This document shows, one piece after another, positions 34,897 through 43,431 of a DNA stretch of 64,000 bases; positions within the stretch are counted from its first letter, which is position 1; each line of letters starts with the position of its first letter. Position numbers and translations under genes: made by a program. Where the stretch lies: contig NZ_JAMYBK010000014.1 in the NCBI RefSeq assembly GCF_024127895.1, positions 1 through 64,000 of the forward strand, in the 5' to 3' direction. Source of the DNA: Pseudomonas guariconensis (GTDB lineage: Bacteria > Pseudomonadota > Gammaproteobacteria > Pseudomonadales > Pseudomonadaceae). The notes beneath the pieces are model-generated. The model was not told where the DNA came from, did not search any database, and was given only the letters and a program-made list of their open reading frames with translations.

Positions 34897-35250
34897 CTCC
34901 AATGGTGTTACCGAATCACGTGCCAGGCAGAGAAATCTACAGGCGCGAGCGTTGCCAGGGCGCCCACAATGTTTAGCCATCCCTGGACTGAAGGTTGCCA
35001 TTCACTGCTTTAATCAACCTTACGCCTCGTGTGAGTATCGATCCATGACCCGCCTCCCGATCATCGCGCGCTCGCTGTCACGCCCTTCCCTACCGAAGGC
35101 CCGGGCCCGCGCCGGCGAAAACCCGCTGGTACATGTCATCCTCGCCTTCTGGGCCCTCTGGCACTGCCGCCACGCTCGCCCACCGGATACGTCGCCCCGG
35201 CTTGCCTGACCCACCCCGGCCGCCCTTGGCCGGCGTCTTCAGCCCGACCG

Positions 35251-35266
35251 ACCGTATGCATACGGT
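35251..35266. promoter_or_regulatory. Exact 16-bp palindrome ahead of puuA
   Basis: ACCGTATGCATACGGT is perfectly symmetric and ends 35 bp before the puuA start, a typical repressor position. A polyamine-responsive repressor (PuuR-like or other) is plausible but no regulator gene is adjacent. Confidence 0.55.
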
Positions 35267-35301
35267 GGTCCCGTGCGCCTGCGGGCGCGAGCGACAGCAT
35301 C

Positions 35302-36666
35302 ATGCACTTTGACAACCCGGAACACGCCAGGCGCTTTCTGGCCGACAACCCCGATATCGACCTGTTCGAACTGTTCATCCTCGACGCCAACGGCGTACCG
35401 CGCGGCAAGCTGCTGCACCGCGAGGAACTGCTGGCGGTCTACGAGACCGGCCGGCCACTGCCCAGCACCATCCTCGGCCTGACCCTCAACGGCGACGACG
35501 TGGAGGACTCCGGCCTGGTCTGGGATGTAGGCGATATCGATTGCCGCGCCTACCCCGTGGACGGCAGCCTGGTGCGCCTGCCCTGGCGCCGTGTACCGAC
35601 CGCCGCGCTGCAGGTCAGCATGCACCCCAGCGAAGGGCTGCCAGCCAGCGTGGCCGACCCACGCCATGTGCTGCTGCGCACCATCGAGGCACTCGAGGCC
35701 GACGGCTATCACCCGGTGATGGCCTGCGAGCTGGAGTTCTACCTGCTCGACCAGCAGCGCGACGCCCAGGGGCGTCCGCAGCCGGCACTGGACCAGGACG
35801 GCGGCCGGCCGCGCACCACCCAGGTCTATGGCCTGCGCGAGTTGGAGCAGATCGAGCCGTTCCTCGCCGACCTCTATGCCGCGTGCAAGGCCCAAGGCAT
35901 CCCGGCGCGCACGGCGATCTCCGAATACGCCCCCGGCCAGGTGGAAATCACCCTGGAGCATGGCGATGCGCTGGCCGCCATGGACCAGGCCGTGCGCTAC
36001 AAGCGCCTGGTCAAGGGCGTGGCCAACGCCCATGGCATGCAGGCCTGCTTCATGGCCAAGCCGTTCGACCACCTGGCCGGCACCGGCATGCACATGCACC
36101 TGAGCCTGGCCGATGCCGAGGGTCGCAACCTGTTCGCCAGCGACGACCCGGCCGGCACCCCGCTGCTGCGCCAGGCGGTCGGCGGCATGCTGCGCCACCT
36201 GCATGAATCGCTGTTGCTGTTCTGCCCCAATGCCAACTCCTACCGGCGTTTCCAAGCCAACAGCTATGCACCGCTGGCGCCGACCTGGGGTGTCGACAAC
36301 CGTACCGTCAGCCTGCGCGTGCCAGGCGGGCCGGCCAACAGCCGGCATGTGGAGCACCGTATCTGCGGTGCCGACGCCAATCCCTATCTGGCAGCGGCGG
36401 CAATCCTCGCCGCTGCCCACCAAGGCATCCGCGAGCAACTGGACCCTGGCGCCCCGGTACAGGGCAATGGCTACGCCCAGGCCACCGAATACCTGCCGAC
36501 CGACTGGCTGACCGCCCTCGACGCCCTGGAGCGCTCGGGCTGGGCCAGGCAAGCCCTGGGCGAGGGCTTCCTCGGCGTCTACCTCAAGGTCAAGCGCGCC
36601 GAATACCGCCAGTTCATGGCCGAAGTCGGCGAACAGGACTGGCGCTGGTACCTGCACCAGGCCTGA
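35302..36666 (+). CDS. puuA: Glutamine-synthetase-family gamma-glutamylpolyamine synthetase
   Basis: 454 aa. The GS fold is shown by CELEFYLLD (Glu metal ligand, about 141), EYAPGQVEITL (about 212), TGMHMHLSL (about 255), RRFQANSYAPLAPTWGVDNRT (about 313) and a late EHRICGADANPYLAAAA. These belong to the PuuA/SpuB class rather than to nitrogen-assimilation GlnA; the adenylylation Tyr loop is not seen. It would ligate glutamate to putrescine or a related amine. The next gene encodes the matching oxidase, 31 bp downstream, so the pair forms the first steps of amine catabolism. The ribosome site is weak and a hairpin lies close to it. Confidence 0.86.
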   Translation: MHFDNPEHARRFLADNPDIDLFELFILDANGVPRGKLLHREELLAVYETGRPLPSTILGLTLNGDDVEDSGLVWDVGDIDCRAYPVDGSLVRLPWRRVPTAALQVSMHPSEGLPASVADPRHVLLRTIEALEADGYHPVMACELEFYLLDQQRDAQGRPQPALDQDGGRPRTTQVYGLRELEQIEPFLADLYAACKAQGIPARTAISEYAPGQVEITLEHGDALAAMDQAVRYKRLVKGVANAHGMQACFMAKPFDHLAGTGMHMHLSLADAEGRNLFASDDPAGTPLLRQAVGGMLRHLHESLLLFCPNANSYRRFQANSYAPLAPTWGVDNRTVSLRVPGGPANSRHVEHRICGADANPYLAAAAILAAAHQGIREQLDPGAPVQGNGYAQATEYLPTDWLTALDALERSGWARQALGEGFLGVYLKVKRAEYRQFMAEVGEQDWRWYLHQA

Positions 36667-36697
36667 GCCCCTACTCCATTCCCGTGAAGGAACGATC

Positions 36698-38005
36698 ATG
36701 AATGCAGCAGTGAAGAACGGGACGGCCCAGCGCGCGCCGTCCTACTACAGCGCCACCCTCAACGACCTGACCCAGTACCCGACCCTGCAAGGTACCGAGC
36801 AGGTGGACGTGGCGATCATCGGCGGCGGTTTCACCGGCGTGGCCACGGCGGTGGAACTGGCCGAGCGCGGCCTGAAGGTGGCCATCGTCGAGACCAACCG
36901 CATCGGCTGGGGCGCCAGCGGCCGCAATGGCGGCCAGGTCACCGGCAGCCTGTCGGGCGACGAGGCCATGCGCACGCAGATGCGCCAGCGCCTGGGCAGC
37001 GAGGTCGACGACTTCATCTGGCACCTGCGCTGGCGTGGCCACCAGATCATCGAGCAAAGGGTTGAGCGCTATGGCATCGCCTGCGACCTCAAGCGCGGCC
37101 ACCTGCACGCGGCGATGAAACCCTCGCACATGGACGAGCTGCGCGCCTTCGAGGCCGAAGCCCAGCGCCGGGGCATGGGCGAGCAGGTGCAGTTGCTCGA
37201 CCGCACCGCCGTGGCCGAACACCTGCAGAGCCCGCTGTACCTGGGCGCGTTGAAGAACCGCCGCAACCTGCACCTGCACCCGCTGAACCTGTGCATGGGC
37301 GAAGCCCGTGCCGCCCACGCGCTGGGCGCGCAGGTGTTCGAAAACTCCGAGGTGCTGGAGATCGTCCATGGCCCGCGCCCGGCGGTGGTCACCGCCCAGG
37401 GCCGCATCGAGGCGCGCCAGGTGCTGCTGGCTGGCGATGTCTACCACCGCCTGGAAAAACGCCAGCTCAAGGGCAAGATCTTCCCCGCCATGGGTGGCAT
37501 CGTCACCACCGCGCCACTGGGCGAGCTGGCCGAGCAGATCAATCCCCAGGACCTGGCGGTCTACGACTGCCGCTTCGTCCTCGACTACTACCGCCTGACC
37601 GCCGACAAGCGCCTGCTGTTCGGCGGTGGCGCCAACTACTCGGGCAAGGATTCGCGGGACATCGAAGGCGAGCTGCGCCCGTGCATCGAACGCACCTTCC
37701 CGGCGCTCAAGGGCGTGCCGATCGAGTTCCAGTGGAGCTGCGCCATGGGCATCGTGGTCAACCGCATCCCGCAGTTGGGCAAGCTCTCGGACAACGTCTG
37801 GTACTGCCAGGGCTACTCCGGGCACGGCATCGCCACCAGCCACATCATGGGCGAAATCATGGCCGAGGCCCTGACCGGTACGCTGGAAAAGTTCGACACC
37901 TTCGCGGGGTGCAAGCACATCAAGGTGCCGATGGGGGATCTGTTGGGCAACCCGCTGCTGGCGGCGGGGATGTGGTACTACCAGATGCTGGAGAAGCTGC
38001 GCTGA
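36698..38005 (+). CDS. puuB: FAD-dependent gamma-glutamylputrescine oxidase-like protein
   Basis: 435 aa, after AAGGA. DAO-type flavoprotein: dinucleotide-binding VDVAIIGGGFTGVATAVELAERG (residues about 33-55), then RIGWGASGRNGGQVTGSLSGDE and a C-terminal CQGYSGHGIATSHIMGEIMAE typical of the PuuB/OrdL group. It oxidises the gamma-glutamylated amine to an aldehyde, releasing ammonia and H2O2. The N-terminal Tyr-Tyr (PSYYSATLND) is usual for these enzymes. Operon with puuA; the downstream aldehyde dehydrogenase and hydrolase steps are not in the window. Confidence 0.86.
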   Translation: MNAAVKNGTAQRAPSYYSATLNDLTQYPTLQGTEQVDVAIIGGGFTGVATAVELAERGLKVAIVETNRIGWGASGRNGGQVTGSLSGDEAMRTQMRQRLGSEVDDFIWHLRWRGHQIIEQRVERYGIACDLKRGHLHAAMKPSHMDELRAFEAEAQRRGMGEQVQLLDRTAVAEHLQSPLYLGALKNRRNLHLHPLNLCMGEARAAHALGAQVFENSEVLEIVHGPRPAVVTAQGRIEARQVLLAGDVYHRLEKRQLKGKIFPAMGGIVTTAPLGELAEQINPQDLAVYDCRFVLDYYRLTADKRLLFGGGANYSGKDSRDIEGELRPCIERTFPALKGVPIEFQWSCAMGIVVNRIPQLGKLSDNVWYCQGYSGHGIATSHIMGEIMAEALTGTLEKFDTFAGCKHIKVPMGDLLGNPLLAAGMWYYQMLEKLR

Positions 38006-38015
38006 CCTGGAGCTT

Positions 38016-38034
38016 GGGGCCGCCTCACGGCCCC
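38016..38034. terminator. Hairpin between puuB and fadD1
   Basis: GGGGCCG-N5-CGGCCCC between the converging stops at 38005 and 38044. No T-tract. Confidence 0.45.
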
Positions 38035-38043
38035 GATAGCCAA

Positions 38044-39741
38044 TCAGGCGATCTTCTTCAGGCCCTGTTTCTTCAGCTCTTCGTCGCGCAGTTCGCGGCG
38101 CAGGATCTTGCCGACGTTGGTGGTCGGCAAGACATCGCGGAACTCGATATAGCGTGGCACCTTGTAGCCGGTGACGTTGGCACGCATGTGCTCCATCACC
38201 TGCTCCTTGGTCAGGGTCATGCCCGGCTTGACCACGATGAACACCTTGATCACCTCGCCGGACTTCTCGTCCGGCACGCCGATCGCCGCGCATTGCAGCA
38301 CGCCCGGCAGGCCGGCGAGCACGTCTTCCAGCTCGTTCGGGTAGACGTTGAAACCCGACACCAGGATCATGTCCTTCTTGCGGTCGACGATGCGCATGTA
38401 GCCGTCCGGCTGGATCACGGCGATGTCGCCGGTCTTCAGCCAGCCGTCCTGGTCGAGGATCTCGGCGGTGGCTTCTTCGCGCTGCCAGTAGCCCTTCATC
38501 ACCTGCGGGCCCTTGACGCACAGCTCGCCCACCTCGCCCAAGGCCAGCTCGCGGCCGCTGTCGTCGATGACCTTGCACAGCGTCGAAGGCACCGGGATGC
38601 CGATGGTACCGATCTGGTTGGCCTCTGCCGGGTTGACCGCCGCTACCGGGCTGGTCTCGGTCATGCCGTAGCCTTCGCAGATGGCGCAGCCAGTCACGGC
38701 CTTCCAGCGCTCGGCCACGCTCAGTTGCAGGGCCATGCCACCCGACAAGGTGATCTTCAGCGCCGAGAAGTCCAGGGCGCGGAAGGCGTCGTTGTTGCAC
38801 AGGGCGACGAAGAGGGTATTGAGCCCGACGAAGCCGCTGAACCGCCACTTGCCCAGCTCCTTGACCATGGCCGGCAAGTCGCGCGGGTTGCTGATGAGCA
38901 CGTTGTGGTTGCCGATCAGCATCATGGCCATGCAATGGAAGGTGAAGGCATAGATGTGGTACAGCGGCAGCGGGGTGATGAGGATCTCGCACCCTTCCTG
39001 CAGGTTCGACCCCATCAGCGCCCGGCACTGCAGCATGTTGGCCACCAGGTTGCGGTGGGTCAGCATGGCGCCCTTGGCAACGCCGGTGGTGCCACCGGTA
39101 TACTGCAGCACGGCAACGTCGTTGAGCTGCGGATTGGCCTCGGTCACCGGCCCGCCCTTGCCCAGGGCCAGGGCATCGTTGAAGCGTATGGCGCCAGGCA
39201 GGCTGTAGGCCGGCACCATCTTCTTCACGTACTTGATCACACTGTTGATCAGCACGCGCTTGAGCGGGGGCAGCAGGTCAGCCACCTCGGTGACGATGAC
39301 ATGCTTGACCTGGGTCTTGGGCACGACCTTCTCGGCCAGGTGCGCCATGTTGGCCAGGCAGACCAGGGCCTTGGCACCCGAGTCGTTGAACTGGTGCTCC
39401 ATCTCCCGCGCGGTGTACAGCGGGTTGGTGTTGACCACGATCAGGCCGGCGCGCATGGCGCCGAACACGGCCACTGGGTATTGCAGGACATTGGGCAGTT
39501 GCACGGCGATCCGGTCGCCGGGCTTGAGGTCGGTATGCTGTTGCAGCCAGGCGGCGAAGGCCCCCGACAGGGCATACAGCTCGCCGTAGGTGATGGTCTT
39601 GCCCAGGTTGCTAAAGGCCGGCTTGTCGGCAAAGCGTTGGCAGGACTGCCGAAGCACCGCCTGGATGTTGGGGAATTCGTCAGGATTGATTTGTGCCGTA
39701 ATCCCGGCGGGGTACTTATCCTTCCAAAAATTTTCGATCAT
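38044..39741 (-). CDS. fadD1: Long-chain acyl-CoA synthetase, first of a tandem pair
   Basis: 565 aa from ATG 39741, 9 nt after AAGGAG. ANL-superfamily motifs: YTGGTTGVAKGAMLTHRNL (P-loop, about 212-230), EGYGMTETSPV (about 360), LKTGDIAVIQPDGYMRIVDRKKDMILVSGFNVYPNELED split over about 440-480, and terminal Lys in GKILRRELRDEELKKQGLKKI. It activates fatty acids to acyl-CoA at the inner membrane for beta-oxidation. A second paralogue lies just upstream on the same strand. An AATAATAA motif lies 50 nt before the start. Confidence 0.93.
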   Translation of the reverse strand: MIENFWKDKYPAGITAQINPDEFPNIQAVLRQSCQRFADKPAFSNLGKTITYGELYALSGAFAAWLQQHTDLKPGDRIAVQLPNVLQYPVAVFGAMRAGLIVVNTNPLYTAREMEHQFNDSGAKALVCLANMAHLAEKVVPKTQVKHVIVTEVADLLPPLKRVLINSVIKYVKKMVPAYSLPGAIRFNDALALGKGGPVTEANPQLNDVAVLQYTGGTTGVAKGAMLTHRNLVANMLQCRALMGSNLQEGCEILITPLPLYHIYAFTFHCMAMMLIGNHNVLISNPRDLPAMVKELGKWRFSGFVGLNTLFVALCNNDAFRALDFSALKITLSGGMALQLSVAERWKAVTGCAICEGYGMTETSPVAAVNPAEANQIGTIGIPVPSTLCKVIDDSGRELALGEVGELCVKGPQVMKGYWQREEATAEILDQDGWLKTGDIAVIQPDGYMRIVDRKKDMILVSGFNVYPNELEDVLAGLPGVLQCAAIGVPDEKSGEVIKVFIVVKPGMTLTKEQVMEHMRANVTGYKVPRYIEFRDVLPTTNVGKILRRELRDEELKKQGLKKIA

Positions 39742-40067
39742 GGAAGCCCACTCCTTCAGCAACAGCGAATTCGTCACGCGTTGTGCGTTTATTATTGATA
39801 TGGGATGACGGCTCATTGCAACCGGATCCTCTGGAAGCGCGCCGAGAGTAACAGCTTTGCCGGGGGTCGCCTAGAGGCCAAAATGGCCCGACTGGTCACA
39901 AAATGACTCAAAGAATGATGCAGGTCATTTTTAGAGTATTAACTTGAAAGCTGCAAGCTATCAGCCTCAAGCTGCAAGAAAGAGCGACGCCGAACGCTCT
40001 ATCTCGCGGCTCGAAGCTTGGAGTGTCGGGCGATGCGGAACGCTTTTTCTTGCAGCTCGAAGACAAC
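39742..40067. other. Intergenic region between the two fadD genes
   Basis: 326 bases without a gene. It contains the fadD1 leader with AATAATAA on the minus strand (39789-39796), AT-rich promoter-like DNA at 39890-39950 and the GCTGCAAG inverted-repeat block at 39950-40057. Confidence 0.6.
39970..40057. repeat. GCTGCAAG inverted repeat downstream of fadD2
   Basis: AGCTGCAAGAAAGAGCG (39970-39986) is mirrored with one mismatch at 40041-40057, spacer 54 nt. Extra partial copies (AGCTGCAAGCT at 39950-39960) precede it. It may fold into a large stem-loop ending the fadD2 mRNA. Confidence 0.6.
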
Positions 40068-41756
40068 TCAGGCGATATCGCGCAGCTCGCGGCGCAGGAT
40101 CTTGCCCACCGGGGTCATGGGCAGGGATTCACGCAGGACGATATGCTTGGGCACCTTGTAGCCGGTGAAGTTGGCCTTGCAGAAGGCCTTGAGTTCCTCG
40201 ATGCTCAGCCCCGCCTCGCGCGGCACCACGAACAGCTTGACCGCCTCGCCGGAGCGCTCGTCCGGCACGCCGATGGCCGCACAGTTGGCCACCTGCGGGT
40301 GGGCCATGACCACATCCTCGATCTCGTTGGGGTACACGTTGAAACCCGAGACGATGATCATGTCCTTCTTGCGGTCGACGATGCGGGTGAAGCCGTCCGG
40401 ATCGATCACCGCGATGTCGCCGGTCTTCAGCCAGCCCTCGGCATCGAGGGTCTGTGCGGTGGCCTCGGGTTGGCCCCAGTAGCCCTTCATCACCTGCGGC
40501 CCCTTGATGCACAGCTCGCCGCGCTCGCCCAGGGGCAGTTCGTTGCCGTCGTCGTCGATGACCTTGAACGCCGTGCCCGGCACCGGGATGCCCACGGTGC
40601 CCAGGCGCGCCAGTTCACCATAGGGGTTGGTGCTGGCCACCGGCGAGGTCTCGGTCAGGCCGTAGCCTTCGACGATACGGCAGCCCGTCAGTTGCTCCCA
40701 GCGCTCGGCGGTGGCCTTGACCAGCGCAGTGCCGCCGGAGTTGGTGACCTTGAGCGCGGAAAAGTCCAGGGACTTGAAGCCGGGATGGTCCATCAGCGCG
40801 ACGAACAACGTGTTCAGGCCCAGCAACGCCGAGAAACGCCACTTGCCCAGTTCCTTGATGAACCCAGGGATGTCGCGGGGATTGGTGATCAGCACGTTGT
40901 GGTTGCCGGTGACCATCATGCACATGCAGTTCCCCGTGAACGCATAGATGTGGTACAGCGGCAGCGGCGCGATCATGACCTCCTGGCCCTCCTTGATCAG
41001 CGGCTGCCCGTCCGGGCCGTGCTGGGAGAAACAAGCCAGCACCTGCAGCATGTTGGCCACCAGGTTGCCGTGGGTGAGCATGGCGCCCTTGGCCAAGCCC
41101 GTGGTGCCACCGGTGTACTGCAGCACGGCGATGTCGTCGAGGGTCAGCGCCACCGGCTTGTGGACTTGCGCCCGGCCCTGGCGTAGCACCTGCTTGAACG
41201 ACACGGCCTGGGGCAAGTGGTAGGCCGGGACCATCTTCTTCAGCTTGTCGACCACGGTATTGACCAGCCATCCCTTGGCGGTCGGCAGCAGGTCGCCCAT
41301 CTTCGCCTCGATCAGGTACTCGATGCCGGTATCGCCCAGCACTTCCTGCACACGCTTGCCGAACATGTTCAGGTAGACCAGGGCGCGGGCGCCGGAGTCC
41401 TTGAACTGGTGGCGCATCTCGCGCTCGGTGTAGAGCGGGTTGGTGTTGACCACGACCAGGCCGGCACGCATCGCGCCGAACACGGCGATGGGGTACTGCA
41501 GGACGTTGGGCATCTGCACCGCGATGCGATCGCCCGGGGCCAGGTCGGTGTGCTGTTGGAGCCAGGCGGCGAAGGCCGCGGAATGGCGCTCCAGTTCGGC
41601 GTAGGTGAGGGTCACGCCGAGGTTGCTGAACGCCGGACGGTCGGCGAAGCGCTTGCAGGAGCGTTCGAAGACCTCGACGACGGATGTGTAGGCGTTGATG
41701 TCAATGGTGGAAGGCACGCCCGCCGGGCGTTTGTCATTCCAGAAGTCGGCTTGCAT
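40068..41756 (-). CDS. fadD2: Long-chain acyl-CoA synthetase, second of a tandem pair
   Basis: 562 aa. Same domain order as its neighbour: YTGGTTGLAKGAMLTHGNL (about 215-233), EGYGLTETSPV, LKTGDIAVIDPDGFTRIVDR, KKDMIIVSGFNVYPNEIEDV, and GKILRRELRD at the end. Roughly two-thirds identical to FadD1 by eye, so an old tandem duplication. The start has GAGGA followed by AACAACAATAA directly before ATG, a Crc/Hfq-type motif, suggesting translation is repressed during growth on preferred carbon. Pseudomonas FadD1 and FadD2 differ in chain-length preference. Confidence 0.93.
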   Translation of the reverse strand: MQADFWNDKRPAGVPSTIDINAYTSVVEVFERSCKRFADRPAFSNLGVTLTYAELERHSAAFAAWLQQHTDLAPGDRIAVQMPNVLQYPIAVFGAMRAGLVVVNTNPLYTEREMRHQFKDSGARALVYLNMFGKRVQEVLGDTGIEYLIEAKMGDLLPTAKGWLVNTVVDKLKKMVPAYHLPQAVSFKQVLRQGRAQVHKPVALTLDDIAVLQYTGGTTGLAKGAMLTHGNLVANMLQVLACFSQHGPDGQPLIKEGQEVMIAPLPLYHIYAFTGNCMCMMVTGNHNVLITNPRDIPGFIKELGKWRFSALLGLNTLFVALMDHPGFKSLDFSALKVTNSGGTALVKATAERWEQLTGCRIVEGYGLTETSPVASTNPYGELARLGTVGIPVPGTAFKVIDDDGNELPLGERGELCIKGPQVMKGYWGQPEATAQTLDAEGWLKTGDIAVIDPDGFTRIVDRKKDMIIVSGFNVYPNEIEDVVMAHPQVANCAAIGVPDERSGEAVKLFVVPREAGLSIEELKAFCKANFTGYKVPKHIVLRESLPMTPVGKILRRELRDIA

Positions 41757-41759
41757 TTA

Positions 41760-41767
41760 TTGTTGTT
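41760..41767 (-). promoter_or_regulatory. Catabolite-activity (Crc/Hfq) motif at the fadD2 start
   Basis: On the minus strand AACAACAA lies between the GAGGA ribosome site and the ATG. It matches the AAnAAnAA motif through which Hfq with Crc blocks translation in Pseudomonas. The position over the ribosome-binding region is the functional one. Confidence 0.6.
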
Positions 41768-41955
41768 CCTCTGCCTGGACCGTCCCTGACCTGATTGCCT
41801 GATGCAAAAAGGCGTTGAGCCGACGTTAGCAGGTAACCCGGAGGTGGCAAATACGCCAAGTGCTGCCATTAACATTGTGAATCTTATTTGTGCCCTTCCT
41901 GCAATCCTGCCCGTTGCGCATACACTGTCTCGAACCCAGGAGCAAAGGATCCGCC

Positions 41956-42900
41956 ATGCCCCATGACGCCTTCTGGCTGCCGGCCAGCGAGCATTGCAGC
42001 CTGTATGTCCACCAGTGGCTGCCGAGCTCGCCGGTCAAGGCCGTGGTGCTGCTGGCCCATGGCATGGCCGAGCACGCCGGGCGCTACCAGCGCCTGGGCC
42101 ATGCCCTGAGCGACGCCGGCTTCGCCCTGCTCGCCCCGGACCTGCGCGGCCACGGCCGCACCGCCGAGCTGGGCAGCCTGGGCCTGTTCGCCCGCCGGCA
42201 CGGTTGGGAGGCCGTGGTCAACGACCTGGGCCTGCTCGCCCAGCACATCGGCCAGCAGTTTCCCGGCACCCCGCTGTTCCTGTTCGGCCACAGCATGGGC
42301 AGCTACATCGCCCAGGCCTACCTGTTGCACCACAGCGCCAGCCTGCAGGGGGCGATCCTCAGCGGCTCCAACTACCAACCGGCGGCGCTGTACCGCGCTG
42401 CTGGCCTGATCGCCCGGCTCGAAGCCTGGCGCCAGGGGCCGCAGGGCAAGAGCGCGCTGATCGAGTGGCTGTCGTTCGGCGCGTTCAACAAGGCCTTCAA
42501 GCCCAATCGCACCGCCTTCGACTGGCTCAGCCGCGACGCCGCCGAGGTCGACCGCTACCTCGCCGACCCGCTGTGCGGCTTTCGCTGCTGCAACCAGCTG
42601 TGGCTCGACCTGCTCCATGGCCTGGCGCAGATCAGCCAGCCGAAGAACCTGGCGCAGATCGACCCGAACCTGCCGATCCTGGTGCTCGGTGGCGACTGTG
42701 ACCCGGTCAGCGCCGGCAAGCGCCTGAAGGGCCTGGCCGGCGCCCTGCGTGCCACCGGCAACCGGCATGTACAGCTGCGTCTCTACCCCCAGGCACGGCA
42801 CGAACTGCTCAACGAGACCAATCGCGACGAGGTCACCGCCGATATCCTCGGCTGGCTGGAGCAGGCGCTGGCCCTGGGCCGACCTGCCCGCAGCGAATGA
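41956..42900 (+). CDS. Alpha/beta-hydrolase, monoacylglycerol-lipase-like
   Basis: 314 aa from ATG 41956, 6 nt after AAGGA. Motifs of the serine-aminopeptidase/lysophospholipase branch: VVLLAHGMAEHAGRY (oxyanion, about 30-44), LFGHSMGSYIAQAY (nucleophile Ser about 116), late Asp in VLGGDCDPVS and His in YPQARHELLNETNRDEV. Placement next to fadD genes and before a hydratase suggests it releases fatty acids from acylglycerols or lysolipids for beta-oxidation. Confidence 0.87.
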   Translation: MPHDAFWLPASEHCSLYVHQWLPSSPVKAVVLLAHGMAEHAGRYQRLGHALSDAGFALLAPDLRGHGRTAELGSLGLFARRHGWEAVVNDLGLLAQHIGQQFPGTPLFLFGHSMGSYIAQAYLLHHSASLQGAILSGSNYQPAALYRAAGLIARLEAWRQGPQGKSALIEWLSFGAFNKAFKPNRTAFDWLSRDAAEVDRYLADPLCGFRCCNQLWLDLLHGLAQISQPKNLAQIDPNLPILVLGGDCDPVSAGKRLKGLAGALRATGNRHVQLRLYPQARHELLNETNRDEVTADILGWLEQALALGRPARSE

Positions 42901-42942
42901 TGTACACTCCCCCGTCCGCCCTCTCAAGGAAACCCCGCCCCG

Positions 42943-43413
42943 ATGACCCAGGTCACCAATACGCCCTACGAAGCCCTCGAAATCGGTCAGAAAGCCAGCT
43001 ACGAGAAGTCCGTCGAAGAACGCGATATCCAGCTGTTCGCCGCGATGTCCGGTGACCACAACCCGGTACACCTGGATGCCGAGTTCGCCGCCAAGAGCAT
43101 GTTCCGCGAGCGGATCGCCCACGGCATGTTCAGCGGTGCGCTGATCAGCGCCGCGGTCGCCTGCACCCTGCCCGGCCCCGGCACCATCTACCTGGGCCAG
43201 CAGATGAGTTTCCAGAAGCCGGTGAAGATCGGCGATACCCTCACCGTGCGCCTGGAAATCCTCGAGAAACTGCCCAAGTTCAAGGTGCGTATCGCCACCA
43301 ACGTGTACAACCAGCACGACGAGCTGGTGGTCGAAGGCGTGGCCGAGATCCTCGCCCCGCGCAAGCAGCAGACCGTCGAGCTGGTCAGCCCGCCGAACTT
43401 CGTCGCCAGCTGA
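42943..43413 (+). CDS. phaJ: MaoC-like (R)-specific enoyl-CoA hydratase
   Basis: 156 aa hot-dog fold. The hydratase-2 motif appears as FAAMSGDHNPVHLDAEFAAKSMFRERIAHGMFSGALIS split over residues about 31-70, with catalytic Asp and His in SGDHNPVH. In Pseudomonas PhaJ1 (PA3302, beside fadD1/fadD2 as I recall) converts enoyl-CoA to (R)-3-hydroxyacyl-CoA, feeding beta-oxidation intermediates to polyhydroxyalkanoate synthesis. Gene order fadD1-fadD2-hydrolase-phaJ supports the same role here. Confidence 0.82.
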   Translation: MTQVTNTPYEALEIGQKASYEKSVEERDIQLFAAMSGDHNPVHLDAEFAAKSMFRERIAHGMFSGALISAAVACTLPGPGTIYLGQQMSFQKPVKIGDTLTVRLEILEKLPKFKVRIATNVYNQHDELVVEGVAEILAPRKQQTVELVSPPNFVAS

Positions 43414-43431
43414 TCCTGGGCACGGCCTCGC

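Larger units (their letters stand above)
34752..35301. other. Long intergenic region between hrpA and puuA
   Basis: 550 bases without a credible gene. It holds a REP-like element at 34864-34896, a 16-bp palindrome at 35251-35266 and a GCGCC-N4-GGCGC hairpin at 35275-35288 just before puuA. A 54-codon ORF at 35045-35209 has no ribosome site or recognisable sequence and was not accepted. Confidence 0.6.

Noticed and set aside
35045..35209. 54-codon ORF (MTRLPIIARSLSRPS) upstream of puuA
   Set aside because: Considered as a leader peptide, but there is no ribosome site, no repeated codon for a polyamine-related amino acid and no attenuator structure around it.
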